Positions 44,390-52,633 of a stretch of DNA of 64,000 nucleotides are shown here, one piece after another (the stretch's first letter is position 1; each line of letters opens with the position of its first letter). The notes under the pieces are model-generated. The model did no database searches and was not told the DNA's origin. It saw only the letters and a program-made list of their open reading frames with translations. Where the stretch lies: contig NZ_VMBG01000001.1 in NCBI RefSeq assembly GCF_007559335.1, positions 682,001 to 746,000 on the forward strand. The letters are read 5' to 3'. The stretch is from Rariglobus hedericola. Lineage in GTDB: Bacteria; Verrucomicrobiota; Verrucomicrobiia; Opitutales; Opitutaceae. Made by a program: the position numbers and the translations under genes.

Positions 44390-44608
44390 ATGAGCTCCCG
44401 CCCCGCCAGCAAACCCGAGCCCTCCCCTGAATCGGCCGCAGCTGCCGCTCCCGTGATCAACGAGGTTCGCTACTCACTCCCCGACCTGCTCGCAGAACTG
44501 CAGCTAGAGCGCACCACCGGCGCTTTCTCCCAGGAAAAACTGCATCAGGTAGAGATCGGAAAACTGTTCCAAAACCGAAAGAAACGTCGTGGCAAAACCT
44601 CCTCTTAA
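44390..44608 (+). CDS. Small hypothetical protein before the GspE-type ATPase
   Basis: A 72-residue basic protein. An Ala/Pro/Ser/Glu-rich start leads to a helical stretch (YSLPDLLAELQLERTTGAFSQEKLHQVEIGKLF) and a Lys/Arg tail. It has a normal start 21 bp after the receiver gene and overlaps the next gene by about 20 bp. Function unknown; possibly a small partner of the ATPase or of the kinase system. Confidence 0.5.
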   Translation: MSSRPASKPEPSPESAAAAAPVINEVRYSLPDLLAELQLERTTGAFSQEKLHQVEIGKLFQNRKKRRGKTSS

Positions 44609-46274
44609 AACCTCCCTCGCCGCCCTGGTTCGCGCCCAGCCTCATTTCGATTTCGAGGCCGAGCTCGCTTCGTTGCAGGAACAGCACGGCGACGGCCTGC
44701 CGCTGTTGCTGGCCTTGGTTGAGTCGAAGCTGATCGACAAAGACCTGGCCTGCCGTCTTCACGCCGACAGCCTGGGTTTTGCCTATGTCGATCCCTTTGC
44801 CTCGTTGATCACCGAGGAGGCCATCGCCGCTGTCCCGATGGAGATCGCCAAGAAGGTCGGCGTGCTGGGCCTCTACGTGATCGAGGGCGTTCTGACCGCC
44901 GCGTTCAGCACGCCCGAAGACACCGATGTCGTGAAGCGTGTCGGCCAGATCGTGCAGATGCCGATCAGCCCGGTCTTCTCATTCCCGCGCGACATCGCGG
45001 ATGCGATTCTCATCCAGTATTCCAACGAGAAGAATCTCGAAGATACGCTCAACGAGCTCGGCGGCTCCACTATTTTTGAAAACCCCGATATCGCGGACTC
45101 GGAGTCTCTCGTAAAGATCCTCGATGATATCGTCTATTACGCCATTCGCGAGCGCGCGACCGATATCCACATCGAACCGCAAGAAGGCCAGTCACGGGTC
45201 CGCTTCCGTATCGACGGCCTCCTGCGCGAAGTGCTCACGTTTTCGCGAAAACTCCACCGCGCCTTCCTTTCGCGCATCAAGATTCTCTGCAATCTGAACA
45301 TTGCAGAATCCCGCTTCCCGCAGGACGGACGGTTCTCAATGCCTGTCGGCACTGCTAACGCCAATTTCCGCGTATCCACGATTCCCGCACAATACGGCGA
45401 AAAAGCGGTCATCCGCATTCTCGCCATGACCGGCAAGAAATCGATGATCACGCTGGAGAAAATGATGATGTCGCAGACGGTCCTGGCACCGTTCCGTCGC
45501 CTCATTCAAAACCCCAACGGAATCATCTTCGTCACCGGCCCGACGGGTTCGGGCAAAACCACGACGCTTTATTCGGCGCTGCACGAGATCAACAAACCCG
45601 ACACCAACATCTCGACCATTGAGGATCCAATCGAGATACAGCTCGCCGGTGTCACCCAGACCCAAGTCAACAGCCACATCGACCTCAAGTTCGCCACCGT
45701 CCTGCGAGCCCTGCTCCGCCAGGACCCGGACGTGATTCTCGTCGGCGAAATCCGCGACTTGGAAACCGCCAAGATCGCCTCGGAGGCCGCGCTCACAGGA
45801 CACATCGTGTTCGCCACGCTGCACACCAACACCGCTGCGCAGGCAATCGTCCGCCTCATCGAAATCGGCGTCGAACCCTACATGGTTGCTCCGTCGATCA
45901 TCGGCGTGCTGGCCCAGCGACTCGCCGCCCGCATCTGCGAAAACTGCAAAGAGCCCTACTATCCATCCCGCGAAGTGTTGCAGAAATACTTCCGCGATGA
46001 AGGCCTGACCGACGTGCCGTTTTTCCGTGGACGTGGCTGTCCGTCCTGCCGTGGCACCGGATACAAGGGGCGCGTCGCGTTTCACGAATTAGTGCTCATC
46101 ACCGAGGAAATCCGCACGCTCATCACTAACAACGCCAGCGTGCAGCAGATCACCACCGCCGCCGCCAAAGTGGGCTTCAAACCCCTGCGTTACGACGGCC
46201 TTAAAAAAGTGCTGCTCGGCCTCACGACCATCGAGGAAATCGACGCCAACACCTCGTTCGAGTGGGCGACTTGA
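44589..46274 (+). CDS. GspE/PulE/PilB-type secretion or type IV pilus assembly ATPase
   Basis: A 561-residue cytoplasmic hexameric ATPase starting at GTG 44589. The N-terminal MshEN/GspE_N-like domain (about residues 20-150) is followed by the catalytic core: VTGPTGSGKTTTLYSAL (Walker A), the Asp box IEDPIE, Walker B-like DPDVILVGEIRD and the His box GHIVFATLHTNT. A zinc knuckle (C-x2-C and C-x2-C, ICENCKEPYY and CPSCRGTG) is typical of GspE and PilB. It powers pilus extension or type II secretion. No other pilus or T2SS gene is next to it; signalling genes flank it on both sides. Confidence 0.93.
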   Translation: MAKPPLKTSLAALVRAQPHFDFEAELASLQEQHGDGLPLLLALVESKLIDKDLACRLHADSLGFAYVDPFASLITEEAIAAVPMEIAKKVGVLGLYVIEGVLTAAFSTPEDTDVVKRVGQIVQMPISPVFSFPRDIADAILIQYSNEKNLEDTLNELGGSTIFENPDIADSESLVKILDDIVYYAIRERATDIHIEPQEGQSRVRFRIDGLLREVLTFSRKLHRAFLSRIKILCNLNIAESRFPQDGRFSMPVGTANANFRVSTIPAQYGEKAVIRILAMTGKKSMITLEKMMMSQTVLAPFRRLIQNPNGIIFVTGPTGSGKTTTLYSALHEINKPDTNISTIEDPIEIQLAGVTQTQVNSHIDLKFATVLRALLRQDPDVILVGEIRDLETAKIASEAALTGHIVFATLHTNTAAQAIVRLIEIGVEPYMVAPSIIGVLAQRLAARICENCKEPYYPSREVLQKYFRDEGLTDVPFFRGRGCPSCRGTGYKGRVAFHELVLITEEIRTLITNNASVQQITTAAAKVGFKPLRYDGLKKVLLGLTTIEEIDANTSFEWAT

Positions 46275-46392
46275 TGAATCAGCCCGTCAAGAACCCGCCA
46301 ATTCTCGCTAATTTTTTGTAAAATCAAGCTTGGCCCCAGAGCAACTGGGGTTGCGATTTGCCATCTAATCAGCTGCGAACAAGGTTTTTGCC

Positions 46393-46752
46393 ATGTCTTC
46401 TATCGTCACAGTCGATTCCGAAGCGATTGCTAATCTCCGCGCACTCAGCCCGGACGATGGCGACGTCTTCCTTAAGGAAATCCTGTCCATTTTCCTCGAA
46501 GACACTCCCTCGCGTATTGCCGAACTGCACAACAGTCGGGCTTCGGCCAACGTCACGAGTTTTGTGCGTGCGGCTCATAGCATCAAGGGCAGCTCCAGCA
46601 ATGTGGGCGCGAGTGAGCTAAGGTCGGTCGCCGAGCGACTCGAACACCAGGCCCGCACCTATGGATTGAGCGAAGTGGATGCCCAGGTGGCCGAGCTTGA
46701 GGCTTCTTTTTTGCGCGCAAAAGATGCGCTGCAAAAGTTGATCACCAACTAA
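46393..46752 (+). CDS. Hpt domain phosphotransfer protein
   Basis: A 119-residue four-helix protein with the phosphoacceptor H62 in AAHSIKGSSSNVGA and conserved helix ends (VAERLEHQA, LEASFLRAKDALQKL). It shuttles phosphate between receiver domains. It sits 118 bp after the ATPase and downstream of the receiver-kinase and receiver genes, so a relay among these proteins is likely. A short GC hairpin without a T tract (46334-46350) lies in the gap before it. Confidence 0.88.
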   Translation: MSSIVTVDSEAIANLRALSPDDGDVFLKEILSIFLEDTPSRIAELHNSRASANVTSFVRAAHSIKGSSSNVGASELRSVAERLEHQARTYGLSEVDAQVAELEASFLRAKDALQKLITN

Positions 46753-46810
46753 GAAACCTCGGCGCCCCTCGAAGGAGCGAGCACCGGAGTTGTCTCAACA
46801 GGCCGAATTC

Positions 46811-48970
46811 TTAGCGGTAAAGCGCAGTGATCGGTGCCGCCGTCAGCACGTTATACTGGCGCATGGCGAGTCGCCACCACTCAGCCAGCGATGAACTCGG
46901 CTGACGCCAGAGCTCTTCGTGGAGCCAGATCATCGACTCTGCGTCCAACAGCAACGCGAGCGTTTCCTTGGTCGTGAGTTGGGACGGGCCTTCGCTCAAC
47001 AACCGGTGGCGCAACAGTGAAAACCAGTCACGCGATTCTTCGCTCTGACGACGCTGGCGCAACATCGATACGTGAACCGCATTGATGTAGGGATCCAACA
47101 CCGCCTGGAGTAAGCCGTAATCGTTGCGCAAGGCCTCGATCGGACGCATATGCTTGTAACACTCCGCCAGATTCTGGGTAAGCCGGCTAAGCTCGTGCGG
47201 AGGCTGGGTTTCCTCAGGCGTAAGGAAAATACCGATACGACGGGCATGTGCGCCCAAGGATCCCTTGCTCAAAATAATCGAAACTGGAATCGACAGCACC
47301 AGTCCTGCCAGCACCGGACTGAGCCACCAGAAAAAGGCCGGCAGCAAAATGAACGACGATACACCCCAAACCAACCCGAAGAAGGTCTGCCCGCCGTGAG
47401 TAATGATAGCCTCACGCCAATCCGTGCCGTCCTCGACACCTCGCCGCTGGGTCACCCATGAAACGCCCTGCCCCAACAGCGAAAAGAACACGAATTTGCT
47501 GTTAAACATCATGTGCACCGGAGCCAGTAACGAAGAGAAAAAGATCTCCATCACCGCCGAGAGAGCCAGCGATCCGCGTCCCCCGAAACGCTGCGCATCC
47601 GCGCTTCTTTGAGCTGTTGCGATTACACTGATGATCTTCGGCAAAAACAGCAGAAGCATCGTGAAGATAAAAAGCACCAGTGCTTCGGGTATCTCGATTA
47701 TCCGGCCAAAAATCTGCGTGTAGGCTTCCACGCCCAATACACGCGTCGACTGGTCGAGCACTTGGTTAAACACATGAATTGTGCTGAGCACCAGGAAGAG
47801 CAGCCACAGCGGACAAGACACATAAGCCATCACGCCCATGAACAGGTGGAACCGGTTGGCCGGACGAAAACCACGGGCGGCGATCAACCACGCATGTTGC
47901 ATATTTCCCTGACACCAGCGCCGGTCGCGCTTGGCACTGTCGATCAGGGACGGCGGTCCTTCTTCATAGGTGCCTTCGATATCGTGCGCCAGCCAAACGT
48001 GCCAGCCGGCCTTGCGCATGAGTGCCGCCTCCACGAAATCGTGGGAGAGAATACGTCCGCCAAAGGGCTCGCTGCCCGGCAGGTCGGGCAGCGCACAATG
48101 CTCCATAAACGGCTGCACGCGAATAATCGCATTATGGCCCCAGTAGTTACCGTCCTGCTGCTGCCAGTAATTCAGGCCCGCCAAAAAAATCGGGCTGTAG
48201 AGGCGGTTGGCGAATTGCTGCATGCGCGCATAAAGCGACTCACCGTAGATAAGCCGGGGCGCAGTCTGGATGAGGCCGGTCTGCGGATTCCGCTCCATCA
48301 TTGCGACGAGTTTCACGATGGCCTCGCCCGTCATGATCGAATCGGCATCCAGCACGACCATGTAACGATAACGCTTCCCCCAACGGCGCAGGAAGTCAGC
48401 CACGTTGCCCGCCTTTTTGTTAATCTGATGCCGGCGTTTCCGATAAAAAATACGGCCCAGCCCGTTCACCTGTTTGCACAACTCCACCCAGGCGATTTCT
48501 TCCTGAATCCATTGGTTGGGCTTGTTGGAATCGCTCAGGATAAAGAAATCGAACGGCTCCAGTTTCTTCGTCGCTTCGAGCGAACGATAGATCACACGAA
48601 GGCCTTCGAAAACGCGGCTCACATCCTCGTTGAAAACCGGCATCACGATCGCCGTGCTCGCCAGCGAGATGTCCTCGGATTCCCAATCGATCGTGCGTGT
48701 GATGCGCTGGCGATCTCCACCGCGATTGATCACGTAAAAACCCAGCATCGCCGTGACAAAGCCCACGGCGATCTGCGCAAACAGGATCACGAAGAGCACC
48801 AGCAGCAGCCATTCAAGACCGGTGATGCCGCCGTCACGCCACAACAGATCGGCCATGAACCAGGTCGCCGTGCTCGTCAGCAGCAGCACCGAGGAATAAA
48901 ACAAGGCGCGTCTGCGGCGAAGGCGCTGAGGCAGAATGAATTGATGAACGTGCGGTCGCGAAGAATTCAT
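46811..48970 (-). CDS. opgH: Periplasmic/osmoregulated glucan glucosyltransferase OpgH
   Basis: A 719-residue inner-membrane GT2 enzyme. Two membrane helices (about 23-45 and 52-78) precede the catalytic domain with SLASTAIVMPVFNEDVSRVFEGL, the DxD of VVLDADSIM, and R-R-W in KRDRRWCQGN. Several membrane helices follow. The match to E. coli OpgH is clear, but the long N-terminal cytoplasmic extension of the proteobacterial enzyme (roughly 130 residues) is absent here, while a small gene directly upstream could supply a similar piece. It makes and exports beta-1,2-linked glucan with OpgG. Confidence 0.92.
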   Translation of the reverse strand: MNSSRPHVHQFILPQRLRRRRALFYSSVLLLTSTATWFMADLLWRDGGITGLEWLLLVLFVILFAQIAVGFVTAMLGFYVINRGGDRQRITRTIDWESEDISLASTAIVMPVFNEDVSRVFEGLRVIYRSLEATKKLEPFDFFILSDSNKPNQWIQEEIAWVELCKQVNGLGRIFYRKRRHQINKKAGNVADFLRRWGKRYRYMVVLDADSIMTGEAIVKLVAMMERNPQTGLIQTAPRLIYGESLYARMQQFANRLYSPIFLAGLNYWQQQDGNYWGHNAIIRVQPFMEHCALPDLPGSEPFGGRILSHDFVEAALMRKAGWHVWLAHDIEGTYEEGPPSLIDSAKRDRRWCQGNMQHAWLIAARGFRPANRFHLFMGVMAYVSCPLWLLFLVLSTIHVFNQVLDQSTRVLGVEAYTQIFGRIIEIPEALVLFIFTMLLLFLPKIISVIATAQRSADAQRFGGRGSLALSAVMEIFFSSLLAPVHMMFNSKFVFFSLLGQGVSWVTQRRGVEDGTDWREAIITHGGQTFFGLVWGVSSFILLPAFFWWLSPVLAGLVLSIPVSIILSKGSLGAHARRIGIFLTPEETQPPHELSRLTQNLAECYKHMRPIEALRNDYGLLQAVLDPYINAVHVSMLRQRRQSEESRDWFSLLRHRLLSEGPSQLTTKETLALLLDAESMIWLHEELWRQPSSSLAEWWRLAMRQYNVLTAAPITALYR

Positions 48971-48976
48971 GCGCGT

Positions 48977-49576
48977 TTAACGAGTCGCGTAAAAAATACC
49001 AAAAAGGGCGCCCACAAACAGCACCCACAAAAGCATCAGACGGAGCAACGGCCATTTCTCCATGCGTTCAAGCGTCTCACCGGCGGCCTCGGTGATCAGT
49101 CCGAGATCAATTTCGCGTGGCACCATGCTCGACAATGCCATGTCCGGCCCGGCTTCAATAGAACTGTCACGCATGGCTTTTAAAAATTCGTCCGAGTTGG
49201 CCTGTGAATTCAGAAACGCGTAAGGCCATTTTTGCGGTCCGTCGCACAACAACAGGGCGACACGACCCTGCGTGGCAATGCGGTCATGCGGCAGATCCTT
49301 CGCCTCCAGCACCTCGGCAAACCATTCATCCATCAGACGCTCGGTTTCCTCTGCCGCCAGAGTCGTGGGTTCGATGGCCGGATTTTCCGCATGCCGGCGC
49401 GCAGCACGTTCCAGCACCGCTTGAATCAGGCGGCTTTGATGAAGGCGGTTATGAATTCGATGGGCGCGAAGGTAGTCTTCAGCACGCACATACGCGGCAT
49501 TCCACGCCTCCATCGTTCCCGTGCGGGGACGAAAAGTCGCGAGCTGCGCTTCTACGGATTCCACAGATAGCTCCAT
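48977..49576 (-). CDS. Hypothetical membrane protein between opgG and opgH
   Basis: A 199-residue protein from the ATG at 49576; a longer frame opens at 49615 but overlaps opgG more. It is helical and charged (VEAQLATFRPRTGTMEAWNAAYVRAEDYLRAH, then ALLLCDGPQKWPYAFLNSQANS) with a single C-terminal membrane helix (about 178-197). It is separated from opgH by only 6 bp and overlaps the end of opgG, so it is an integral member of the glucan operon. It could regulate OpgH or take the place of its missing N-terminal extension. No family recognised. Confidence 0.7.
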   Translation of the reverse strand: MELSVESVEAQLATFRPRTGTMEAWNAAYVRAEDYLRAHRIHNRLHQSRLIQAVLERAARRHAENPAIEPTTLAAEETERLMDEWFAEVLEAKDLPHDRIATQGRVALLLCDGPQKWPYAFLNSQANSDEFLKAMRDSSIEAGPDMALSSMVPREIDLGLITEAAGETLERMEKWPLLRLMLLWVLFVGALFGIFYATR

Positions 49577-51066
49577 GTTTCCGTCAGGATATGCGGGGGC
49601 TTCTGGAGGAAGCAACGGAGTTCCACCGGAGTGCCCTTGCCATCGGGCTTGATGGCAAAAGCGACGCGCCAGCTTCCGTTGTAAGGATTCTTTTCGATGC
49701 TTTGATTCACCAGCTTCGCGCCTGCGCCCACCGAGATATTGGGGGTGATGGTAGGCCCGAACGGTTGGTTGCTCAAATAAGGGCCCGTGAAATCAATCCA
49801 GAAACGAACGAGTTCCGGCTCATGCGTAGCCGACCGGCCGATTCGCGTCGCCATCGCATAACCCGCAGGCGGAGTCCGCCCGCCTTTACCCTCAACGAAC
49901 CAGTGCAGCTTGTATTCAAGTTTCACCGGATCTTCCAATGACGGGAGTTTTTTCGGCACCCAGAATGCCACGATATTATCCTGGGTTTCATCCGGCGTGG
50001 GCAACTCAACCAGGCGCACGTCGCCAGCACCCCACGCGCCGACCGGCTCGACCCACACACTTGGGCGTTCATGGTAATGCGCTTCCAAGTCCTGATAGGA
50101 TTCGAATTTCCGGTCGCGTTGCACCAGACCGAAGCCCTTGGGGTTCTCGTCGGAGAACGAAGCCACCCGAACCGACTTGGGATTGGAAAGCGGCCGCCAA
50201 AGCCATTCCCCATTGCCACGCTGGACCAACAACCCGTCCGAATCGTGCACTTCAGGGCGCAGGTCTTCGTAACTGTTCGAGGTGGTTTCACCAAACCAGA
50301 ACATGCTGGTGAGCGGAGCCACGCCGAAAACCGCGACATCCTTGCGACGATAAATCGCCGTCTTCACTTCCATGACCGTGGAAGGCCCCGGCGTGATGAT
50401 GAAACGAAACGCACCCGTGACGCTCGGGCTGTCCATCAATGCATAAATCACGATCTGCTTCGCCTTGTCGCCGGGACGCTCAACCCAGAATTCCTCAAAC
50501 ACTGGAAACTCTTCTCCGCCTTGTTCGGCGGTATTCAGCGCAAGGCCGCGTGCGGATAGACCGTAACGCATCCCCTGCCCCAGCGCGCGAAAGTAACTCG
50601 CCCCCTGGAACACCGCGAGTTCATCGTAATACTCCGGGCTGTTGAGCGGGTAATGAACACGAAAGCCGGTGAAGCCCATGTCGCTCGGAATCGAACCGAT
50701 TCCGCGGTTCGCCCCGAAATTAAACAGGTCTTTGTCGTAGCGAATGAGCTCGGTCTTTCCGTCGTTCACTTCGGAAAGCTGCACTGTGCGGTTATAGATA
50801 AACCCGGGGTGGAAAAATTGAAGTTGGAACGGCAGACGATCGCGACGCCACCACGCGGAATCAGGATTAAACCGAAGGTCGCGATACTGGTCGTAGTTCA
50901 GCTTGCGCAACGACTCCGGAACGCGATTGGGACGTTCGGCGTAGGGCTTGGTCGCAAGTGTCTTGGCGCGATATTGCAGCACCTCGAAGTCAAACGGCAC
51001 ATCGCTGGCCCGAGAGATCGAGCTGCACATACTTAGCGTAAGTCCTAAAATAAGGAGTCGTTTCAT
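49552..51066 (-). CDS. opgG: Periplasmic glucan biosynthesis protein OpgG/OpgD
   Basis: A 504-residue periplasmic protein. Signal peptide about residues 1-20. The family segments YDQYRDLRFNPDSAWW, QLQFFHPGFIYNRTVQL, GASYFRALGQGMRYGLSARGLALNT, FEEFWVER and TTSNSYEDLRPEVHDSDGLLVQRGNGEWLWRPL follow in order. OpgG/OpgD shape or branch osmoregulated glucans after OpgH synthesis. Its start overlaps the uracil-DNA glycosylase stop (ATGA at 51063-51066), an odd coupling of repair and glucan genes. Confidence 0.95.
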   Translation of the reverse strand: MKRLLILGLTLSMCSSISRASDVPFDFEVLQYRAKTLATKPYAERPNRVPESLRKLNYDQYRDLRFNPDSAWWRRDRLPFQLQFFHPGFIYNRTVQLSEVNDGKTELIRYDKDLFNFGANRGIGSIPSDMGFTGFRVHYPLNSPEYYDELAVFQGASYFRALGQGMRYGLSARGLALNTAEQGGEEFPVFEEFWVERPGDKAKQIVIYALMDSPSVTGAFRFIITPGPSTVMEVKTAIYRRKDVAVFGVAPLTSMFWFGETTSNSYEDLRPEVHDSDGLLVQRGNGEWLWRPLSNPKSVRVASFSDENPKGFGLVQRDRKFESYQDLEAHYHERPSVWVEPVGAWGAGDVRLVELPTPDETQDNIVAFWVPKKLPSLEDPVKLEYKLHWFVEGKGGRTPPAGYAMATRIGRSATHEPELVRFWIDFTGPYLSNQPFGPTITPNISVGAGAKLVNQSIEKNPYNGSWRVAFAIKPDGKGTPVELRCFLQKPPHILTETWSYLWNP

Positions 51067-52022
51067 TTTTCCAGGAAATATCCACGTTGTTTGTCCGAGA
51101 TCGTCAATCCAGCCCGCTCCATAACCTTGAGCAAATCTTCCCAGGTTGCGCGCTTTGCTTTGCGTGCGGCGGAAGGGCTGGATGCCTCCTGACGCAGGAG
51201 GTAACTCGGATGATAGGTCACGATGACCGGCTTTTCAGAAAATTGTTTCCATTGCCCGCGCACCTCGCCGAGCGTTTTAAAACTGCCCGCCCCCAGCAAT
51301 CCCTGCGCCGCCGTCGAGCCGAGCGCCACAATCAGATCGGGGTTCACGATCTCTATTTGCGCGCGAAGAAATGGCAGACAGAACGACATTTCTTCGGGCG
51401 TCGGGGCGCGATTGCCCACTTGCTCCACGCCTTCCGCAGTCGGCGTTTGCGGACGCCAGTTCATGATATTACCGATGTAGATGTCCTCACGCTTCACGCC
51501 CATCGCGAGAATCATCTTGGTGAGCAATTGTCCGGCGGGACCGACAAACGGCTCGCCTTGCACCTCTTCTTCGGCGCCCGGCGCTTCACCGACGAACATG
51601 ATTTTGGCGTCAAGCGAGCCCACGCCCAGCACCACTTTTTTCCCAGGGCGCACATGGGCCGTGCACACGGGATGATTGAGCACGAGATCCTGTAACCAAG
51701 CCCAACGCGTGGCTTTATCGCCCGCCGGCAAAATCACCACGGGTGGCGGAGGCAACAGTCGCTCCGCCTCAACTTTGGGCTTCGGTGCCGCCGCCGGTTC
51801 CGAACGGGTGATCGGCGCTGAACGCGGCGCCGTCGCTTCGACCGCGGCTGGAGTGCGTGCGGCGGGGGCCGTCACCGCCGTGGTCGAGCCCGCCGCGACC
51901 GCTCGTGCAGATATGACTTTGCGAAGGGTTGCGATGCTTTCGGCAGACACTGCAACTGACGAGACGCCTGTGGATTTCAGGCGTTTGAGTTCGTCGGTCA
52001 GTGCGGTGAGCGCGGCGCGCAT
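51063..52022 (-). CDS. Family 4-like uracil-DNA glycosylase lacking full Fe-S cysteine set
   Basis: A 319-residue cytoplasmic protein. A variable Ala/Pro/Thr-rich N-terminus (1-95) leads to the UDG fold: [27 protein letters not shown] (motif A), [25 protein letters not shown], and [10 protein letters not shown] (motif B). Family 4 enzymes carry four Cys for a 4Fe-4S cluster. Here C120 and C215 are kept, but the second is H123 (CTAH) and the third is W189 (NWRP instead of KCRP). Uracil excision is plausible but the cluster probably is not built as usual. It lies between ribE and opgG. Confidence 0.85.
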   Translation of the reverse strand: MRAALTALTDELKRLKSTGVSSVAVSAESIATLRKVISARAVAAGSTTAVTAPAARTPAAVEATAPRSAPITRSEPAAAPKPKVEAERLLPPPPVVILPAGDKATRWAWLQDLVLNHPVCTAHVRPGKKVVLGVGSLDAKIMFVGEAPGAEEEVQGEPFVGPAGQLLTKMILAMGVKREDIYIGNIMNWRPQTPTAEGVEQVGNRAPTPEEMSFCLPFLRAQIEIVNPDLIVALGSTAAQGLLGAGSFKTLGEVRGQWKQFSEKPVIVTYHPSYLLRQEASSPSAARKAKRATWEDLLKVMERAGLTISDKQRGYFLEK

Positions 52023-52031
52023 GAAAATGAG

Positions 52032-52628
52032 TTAGCTCCGGTGAGCGAAGGCCAGCTTCTCGACATACTTGCCGAGCAAGTCGAACTCCAAATTGACCGT
52101 CGATCCCGCATGCTTCTCGCGCAGATTTGTAACCTGGATTGTCGTGGGAATAATCCACACGGCCAATGTGTCGCCCTCAACTTCGGCCACCGTCAGTGAA
52201 ATGCCATCGATGGTGATGCTGCCTTTGTGAATCAGGTAACGGCCCAAGCCTGCCGGGGCCCGAACGCGCAGATAATGATCCGCACCCCGCGATTCAAATA
52301 CCTCGATCACTCCCTGCCCGTCCACATGACCGGTTACGAAGTGTCCGCCGATCTTGCCACCAAACCGCAGCGCGCGCTCCAGATTAACCGCCGCTCCTTT
52401 GTTAAGCGTGGATAAATTGGTGAGCCGACGCGTCTCTTGGAGCACATCAAAGCAAACCCGGTGTGCATCGAACTGGGTGACCGTGAGGCAGCAGCCATTC
52501 ACGGCAATACTGTCGCCCAGCGCGACATCCTGTAATGCCACGACGGCCGCGATTTCGAGTTTCCACGCATCCACGCCCTGCGTGAACGCGATGACCGTGC
52601 CGGTTTCTTCAACGATTCCTGTGAACAT
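52032..52628 (-). CDS. ribE: Riboflavin synthase alpha subunit
   Basis: A 198-residue enzyme that dismutates two 6,7-dimethyl-8-ribityllumazine molecules to riboflavin. MFTGIVEETG is the diagnostic N-terminus. Two tandem lumazine-binding repeats are visible: DSIAVNGCCLTVT with NLERAL and GGHFVTGHVDG, then GSITIDGISLTVAEVEGD with IPTTIQVTNL. Length is standard. No other rib genes are nearby and no FMN riboswitch is visible in the 5-bp gap to the upstream HtrA-like gene. Confidence 0.96.
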   Translation of the reverse strand: MFTGIVEETGTVIAFTQGVDAWKLEIAAVVALQDVALGDSIAVNGCCLTVTQFDAHRVCFDVLQETRRLTNLSTLNKGAAVNLERALRFGGKIGGHFVTGHVDGQGVIEVFESRGADHYLRVRAPAGLGRYLIHKGSITIDGISLTVAEVEGDTLAVWIIPTTIQVTNLREKHAGSTVNLEFDLLGKYVEKLAFAHRS

Positions 52629-52633
52629 GACGA

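Noticed and set aside
47609-49183. A 524-residue plus-strand frame opposite opgH
   Set aside because: Opposite strand of a well-supported glucosyltransferase; low-complexity His/Gln/Arg-rich composition.
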